From a virus, in the IMG/VR virus record IMGVR_UViG_3300030390_001134, positions 1 through 64,000 of that record: a stretch of DNA of 64,000 bases; one strand, 5' to 3'. Positions 60,121 through 64,000 of the stretch are shown here, in pieces. The position numbers were made by a program, and so were the translations under genes. The first letter of the stretch is position 1. The number at the start of each line of letters is the position of its first letter. The notes under the pieces were generated by a model. That model saw nothing but the letters and a program-made list of their open reading frames with translations. It did no database searches and had not been told where the DNA came from.

Positions 60121-61844
60121 GGCATAGGTTCGTTTTCAGCGTTTTCAGTTACCTCAGGTATAAAACAACCTGATCGCGGTTCCCATTTGAAATGAGCTTC
60201 AGCACCGTTTTCACCTAGGTTCTGGAACTTAACTTTAAGAACCTTAGCCTTAACTGTTTTAGCTTCGTAGTCGCGGTGTACAAGCAGACCGTGATAGCTA
60301 GCATCGTACCATTCACCACCACCTTTAATGTTGTACATTGTAGGTTCTTCGATCTTTCCATCTTGACCTTTGTACATCTTAGTAGGGTGAGCTACGATAA
60401 ACACTAACACGTCGTACTTTTTAGCAAAGATCTCTATCTTTGTTAAGTACTCCATCGTGTAACGATTAACATCCTCTGTCTTGCAGTCGACGTCTCGAAC
60501 CTTATTAAAAGGATCGATCACAAGGCACTTAATACCTTTGCGTTTTACAAGCTCAGCCCCCTTACGTAGTACAGACTCAAGAGTATATCTGTCCATATCA
60601 ATAAAGAAGTAGTTATCATTAACGTGATCAGCTACGCTGTTCCATTTGTTTCCACCAATGTCGGCAGGAAGAGGCATGTCTTGCCACGTCTTGCGCATTA
60701 GTTTGTGAGCGTGGAGATACGTTGGCTGATTCTCTGGTGACGCGAATGCAGTCTTCCACCCATAGTTGTTATTGTAGCCAACCACCATCTGGTCCACAAA
60801 ATCCGATTTTCCAGAAGATGGAATACCAGTAACAGTAATAAACTGACCGGTGTAAGTACTAAAAATTTTATCAAAGTTAGGCAGACCAACTTGAAAGCCT
60901 GGCTTGAATCCGTTGTTAACAAAGTCTTTAAGTTCATCTTCTATATCGTATAATGTTGAAACACCTTCTAGTGGAACCTGAGAGCTACGATCTATAACAT
61001 CACGTAGTTGCTTTTTTCCATACTTTAATAAATAATCATTAGCGTCTTTACAATCCTCGAAATCAACTAGGTAGCAGACTTCAGCTCCCAGACGACGGAT
61101 AAACTCATGCTTAAGAGCTTGGCCAGCTTCGTCGGTATCTACAGCTAAGATAATCTTAGTCTTGTCTTCTAGATAGTCAATGCAATTATCTAAGTAATCG
61201 AGGTTGTTTGAATTTAATGTAGCTCCATTAGGTACAGAGATAACATTCTTTATTCCCGCTTCGTGCATTGCAAGCACGTCCATTTCCCCTTCAGTTATAA
61301 TACAGGTATCGTAACCAACGATAGAGTTTATATTGTAAAAGACTTTTTCTGCTCCCTTGTATAGCTTAAAGTTCTTTCTACCGTCTCTATATTTAACATT
61401 GATCAACTGATCACCCATATAGTAATTAAACTGAATGGTATTCTCGTTCTTACCTGTCTGAGGCATCCACTCAGAGCCCTCTGTGACGTTTAAGTCTAGT
61501 AGAGTCTGAGGTGATACACCTCTTGTTTCAAACCACTGAACAACTTTCTTGTTCATTTTAACCACGTCCATAGGGTTATCCTCTGGTCGGCTTATAGCTG
61601 GAGGTCTTACGTAGACTTTTTCGCTATTACCTTTACGTTGGTATGTGTGCATTTGAAAACTCGTATCACAGTTGTGACAGGTACCAAGACCACGTTCCCA
61701 ATCATACGACGCGCATCCCGCCTTTTGATTTTTAGGTTGCCTAGAAGACGAACACAGGGGACAAATCCCCTGCGCTGCGCCTTCTTTTAGGCTGTGTTGA
61801 TTGAACTTGTCAATCAAAAATCCATTGATCTCTTCAGTACTCAT
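60111..61844 (-). CDS. Bifunctional primase-helicase
   Basis: The 577-aa product combines primase and replicative helicase, as in T7 gp4 and Twinkle. The N-terminal zinc ribbon has C28, C31, C56 and C59. The Toprim domain has TEGEMDVLAMHE (EGE at 186-188) and AVDTDEAG (236-241). The RecA-like helicase has Walker A GIPSSGKS (340-347) and Walker B LVIDPFNKV (D444). It unwinds the fork and synthesises primers. SSB is encoded immediately upstream. Confidence 0.88.
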   Translation of the reverse strand: MSTEEINGFLIDKFNQHSLKEGAAQGICPLCSSSRQPKNQKAGCASYDWERGLGTCHNCDTSFQMHTYQRKGNSEKVYVRPPAISRPEDNPMDVVKMNKKVVQWFETRGVSPQTLLDLNVTEGSEWMPQTGKNENTIQFNYYMGDQLINVKYRDGRKNFKLYKGAEKVFYNINSIVGYDTCIITEGEMDVLAMHEAGIKNVISVPNGATLNSNNLDYLDNCIDYLEDKTKIILAVDTDEAGQALKHEFIRRLGAEVCYLVDFEDCKDANDYLLKYGKKQLRDVIDRSSQVPLEGVSTLYDIEDELKDFVNNGFKPGFQVGLPNFDKIFSTYTGQFITVTGIPSSGKSDFVDQMVVGYNNNYGWKTAFASPENQPTYLHAHKLMRKTWQDMPLPADIGGNKWNSVADHVNDNYFFIDMDRYTLESVLRKGAELVKRKGIKCLVIDPFNKVRDVDCKTEDVNRYTMEYLTKIEIFAKKYDVLVFIVAHPTKMYKGQDGKIEEPTMYNIKGGGEWYDASYHGLLVHRDYEAKTVKAKVLKVKFQNLGENGAEAHFKWEPRSGCFIPEVTENAENEPMPWD

Positions 61845-62165
61845 CTAGAACGGCAAATCTACTTCAGCGTCAGCAACTGGTGCTTGCCTAGGAGGTGGTG
61901 GGGCTCCAGCCCCGTCGCGAGGTGCAGCATCAACATTTTCGCCGTTTGTCCATACAACCTTAACGTTACCTAAGTAAGTCTTAGCTTCCTTAGCATCTCG
62001 TTCTTCTTTACTTTGATCAACGCAAATAGGGCCTTGGTTACCAAACTGATCTAGATCATCGTTTACAGTGATCGTGATAGGTAAATACTTACCCTTCTTA
62101 CCAGTTATGATCTTATCCTTGGGCACGTTGCTTAGGTTGATACTTGCTTTTATAATACTTGCCAT
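61845..62165 (-). CDS. ssb: Single-stranded DNA-binding protein
   Basis: The 106-aa product has a small OB-like body (PITITVNDDLDQFGNQGPIC) and a Pro/Ala-rich linker. It ends DLPF, like the DDDIPF C-terminal tip by which bacterial SSBs recruit replication proteins. It is directly followed by the primase-helicase and shares a TAATG with the preceding 56-aa gene. Confidence 0.7.
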   Translation of the reverse strand: MASIIKASINLSNVPKDKIITGKKGKYLPITITVNDDLDQFGNQGPICVDQSKEERDAKEAKTYLGNVKVVWTNGENVDAAPRDGAGAPPPPRQAPVADAEVDLPF

Positions 62166-62335
62166 TACTTAATTGTAGCTAATTTGTTAAACATATTTCT
62201 CATCTGGTCTTTTGTGGCGCCAGATACTCGCCTTAGGTTGTCTACTACTTTTAAATGCGATTGCTTTGAATAAAAGTTATTAGTACTTGTAGTTACGCCT
62301 GTTACATCGCAGGTCTTTTTCATTGTTCTTCCCAT
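62165..62335 (-). CDS. 56-aa microprotein upstream of ssb
   Basis: Starts MGRTMKKTCDVTGVTTSTNN. It is basic, with one Cys, and probably a small helix-strand domain. Its TAA overlaps the ATG of the SSB gene. It may bind nucleic acid; function unknown. Confidence 0.55.
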   Translation of the reverse strand: MGRTMKKTCDVTGVTTSTNNFYSKQSHLKVVDNLRRVSGATKDQMRNMFNKLATIK

Positions 62336-62345
62336 GGTTTTAGGT

Positions 62346-63083
62346 TTATAGGGTTGTTGTTGTTAAGTGTTGCTTGTGATCGAAATTCTCATCCTTGTAG
62401 AATAAGTCGTACAGCTCACTAGCTTTCTGTACTTTTTCCTTGCCTGACTTATAGAAGTTAGGTGAACAGTCAAACAGACCGATCTGATGGGTGTTTTTAT
62501 CGATAGCTATAAATAGCATATCGTAACCAAACAGGTGTCTGTAAATATAGGCTTGGCTGTCATAGTTGAACTTTGACGCAGACCAGCGAAATTTATCTAT
62601 ATCGCCTGTAGTCTTTAAATCAATAACGAGTTTTTCATCGTGATTAACTATGTCAGCCTTACCTTTCCACATGTTGTCATATAACCTGACAAGACCTGGT
62701 TCCTCGTATTGGACATTACCCAAAGCTGGTTGGATAAGGTCCCTGCATATATCATTTGCCATCATCTTGTCTACCATTTTTTCGATCATATCAACTTCGT
62801 GTTGCAACAAGCAAACCTCTCCACCAGATATCTCTTTATACTTTTTAGTGTTGCGAGTGGTTGCTTCTATGATTTTAAATGACTTAAGTTTGTCAGGTTC
62901 TAATATAGCTGTGTGAAAATATCCTCCGACCTTGAAGTTTGTGTTATCTGGTGTCTTGTCAAATAACGCCATAGGATTCTTAAGTAACTTACTTATGTGT
63001 GAGTTGCTTAAAAACTGGTTACCAAAATCACCGTAGTAATCTTCGTCAACTCTTAGTCGTTCTATTATCTCTTGTTTATTCAT
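62346..63083 (-). CDS. PD-(D/E)xK exonuclease (RecE/Cas4-like)
   Basis: The 245-aa product has the exonuclease pattern: FKVGGYFHTAILEPDKLKS, then MWKGKADIVNHDE, LVIDLKTTGDIDK (Asp and Lys of the site) and FNYDSQAYIYRHLF (Gln/Tyr helix). This is the exonuclease VIII/RecE-like family used in phage recombination. It overlaps the ERF-type annealing gene by 8 bp; together they form a two-component recombination pair. Confidence 0.78.
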   Translation of the reverse strand: MNKQEIIERLRVDEDYYGDFGNQFLSNSHISKLLKNPMALFDKTPDNTNFKVGGYFHTAILEPDKLKSFKIIEATTRNTKKYKEISGGEVCLLQHEVDMIEKMVDKMMANDICRDLIQPALGNVQYEEPGLVRLYDNMWKGKADIVNHDEKLVIDLKTTGDIDKFRWSASKFNYDSQAYIYRHLFGYDMLFIAIDKNTHQIGLFDCSPNFYKSGKEKVQKASELYDLFYKDENFDHKQHLTTTTL

Positions 63084-63645
63084 GACCTTCTAATGCTTCT
63101 TCTTGTGCCTTAGTAAGGGCATACTTTGTTTTAATCGCTGCGAGTTTTCCTCCATTTTGTAAGTATTTTTTTGCGTGTTCAAATTGATCCGCGTTAATTT
63201 TTGGCTTCTTAGGCATTGAAGCTTTTAGATTATCTAGCACTGTTGATTGTTTCCCGTGCTTATTAGATGCGTCTGCGTCTTCAGTATCGTCTATTAGTAA
63301 TAGATTACCTAACGCGTACTTTTTTCCGTAAGTACTTGCGGCACCGAACTGTTGAGATGTCTGCATGCCTTTTTGATTCAGGTCGACACCTACAATAGCT
63401 GTTGCGGAGATTAGATCTTCTCCATCCGTGAAAATTGCTGTGGTTTCGAGCATTGGTACAGGTTGTAGTTCCACTATCCTCTCTTGAATAGTTACTGTTA
63501 CATCGAGCTCGATGAGAAACGGTTTTATCGCTTCTAGTATATCTTCGCTTTTGCGAAAATAATATTTGCCAAACGAGTTGTAGCTAGACTTTTTAGCTTT
63601 TAGCTTAGTCTGGACTTGGGCTAATTTATTGTTTAATTCCTTCAT
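63076..63645 (-). CDS. erf: ERF-family single-strand annealing protein
   Basis: The 189-aa product has the ERF motifs: SFGKYYFRKSEDILEAIKPF near residue 24, and GMQTSQQFGAASTYGKKYAL near 100 followed by GNLLLIDDTEDAD. ERF proteins anneal complementary single strands for recombination and circularisation. The C-terminal 50 aa are a separate helical region. It pairs with the exonuclease encoded just downstream. Confidence 0.82.
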   Translation of the reverse strand: MKELNNKLAQVQTKLKAKKSSYNSFGKYYFRKSEDILEAIKPFLIELDVTVTIQERIVELQPVPMLETTAIFTDGEDLISATAIVGVDLNQKGMQTSQQFGAASTYGKKYALGNLLLIDDTEDADASNKHGKQSTVLDNLKASMPKKPKINADQFEHAKKYLQNGGKLAAIKTKYALTKAQEEALEGHE

Positions 63646-63704
63646 ATGGTATGTGGTTTGTATATATATAATTACACGTTTTTATTGTTATTTACACGAG
63701 TAAA
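63646..63704 (-). promoter_or_regulatory. Leader with possible second-type promoter
   Basis: The 59-bp gap on the minus strand reads AAAACGTGTAATTATATATA before the ERF gene. A close match, AAACGTGTGATATATATA, lies on the plus strand near 8983 ahead of the FLYF structural genes. The recurrence hints at a second promoter class. Confidence 0.35.
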
Positions 63705-64000
63705 CTACAGGAAGTCAATCACTTGCGAGTAATCTACAGTGTTTATTAACTTATCTATAGCTTGGCGTTTTAGCTGCGAAACACGCACGTAAGCGCTGTC
63801 TCCTCTGATGTTTAATTTGTTAGCTATTTCTTTAGCTGACATCTTATCACAGTGTAACCCATAGCTAAGTATTATAACCTCGGCCTCTCTATCTGTTAGA
63901 TGCACGTGTAGCAGGCTCAGAAGATAAGCCGTTAAGAGATCTGGGTTGTAGTTTTTAACGTCGTCAGGTACATCATACGTGGTAGACGTGTCATCTATTA
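63705..64000 (-). CDS. Sigma-70 region 4-like protein, 3' part only
   Basis: The frame is open from the window's right edge, so at least 97 C-terminal residues are visible. The part LTDREAEVIILSYGLHCDKM, followed by SAKEIANKLNI and RVSQLKRQAIDKL, fits the helix-turn-helix of sigma region 4. The N-terminus lies outside the window. It is a candidate for recognising the repeated early promoter or switching host polymerase. The GTG at 63905 is internal to this longer frame. Confidence 0.7.
   Translation of the reverse strand, partial: IDDTSTTYDVPDDVKNYNPDLLTAYLLSLLHVHLTDREAEVIILSYGLHCDKMSAKEIANKLNIRGDSAYVRVSQLKRQAIDKLINTVDYSQVIDFL

Noticed and set aside
1-64000. Prophage or temperate lifestyle
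   Set aside because: No integrase, excisionase, repressor or attachment-site repeat was found in the window. Genes outside it cannot be excluded.

Overview
The window looks like part of the genome of a lytic, tailed (probably podovirus-type) phage of a marine Bacteroidota (flavobacterial) host. The host call rests on features read from the sequence. Two late proteins end in what look like type IX secretion (T9SS) sorting domains of type A and type B, a machinery known only from Bacteroidota. Several small proteins carry signal peptides ending in the xAQ style common in that phylum, and leaders are A/T-rich rather than Shine-Dalgarno-like. The structural set (large terminase of about 740 aa, portal of about 790 aa, scaffold-like protein, capsid protein of about 477 aa, two connector-size proteins, then a giant muzzle- or stabilisation-like protein) recalls crAss-like and Cellulophaga podoviruses and uncultured marine phage contigs. 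That resemblance is from memory; no search was run. No integrase, repressor, CRISPR array or insertion sequence was seen.

Layout. (1) 1-4.7 kb, leftward: a dense run of very small genes (13-173 aa), many overlapping by ATGA or TAATG, punctuated by seven copies of one promoter (15-bp element, exactly 9 bp, GATAATA). In five copies the ATG starts 6 bp after the -10-like box, so those mRNAs should be leaderless. Two tRNA-like RNA structures lie in this arm. (2) 4.7-4.92 kb: divergent control region with a polypurine tract, a G-quadruplex motif, a palindrome and an inverted repeat. (3) 4.92-55.2 kb, rightward: small structural proteins, groEL and groES, a small HExxH protein, a holin-like protein, a two-domain GroES-like protein, terminase, portal, scaffold, capsid, connectors, a 2643-aa tail protein, ejection-type proteins, a 3069-aa giant with HExxH, HAD-phosphatase and zinc motifs, then a block mixing exported proteins, tail fibres, a probable L,D-transpeptidase-type lysis enzyme and a tailspike. 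(4) 55.23 kb: a bidirectional terminator between converging arms. (5) 55.28-64 kb, leftward: class II ribonucleotide reductase, endonuclease, MazG-type proteins, a ThyA-family enzyme with dCMP-hydroxymethylase signature residues, primase-helicase, SSB, exonuclease, ERF annealing protein and the 3' end of a sigma-like gene.

If the genome is circular, regions 1 and 5 form one leftward early arm that starts at the 4.7-kb control region, passes the window's left edge, wraps round and ends at the 55.2-kb terminator. Region 3 is then a single late arm.

Working model: the sigma-like protein may direct host polymerase to the repeated promoter. The replication arm makes deoxynucleotides, possibly including hydroxymethyl-dCMP. 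The chaperonin pair helps fold the very large virion proteins. At least seven exported phage proteins remodel the cell envelope or surface late in infection or decorate the virion. The sorting-domain proteins, the leaderless promoter series and the tRNA-like RNAs deserve most attention.
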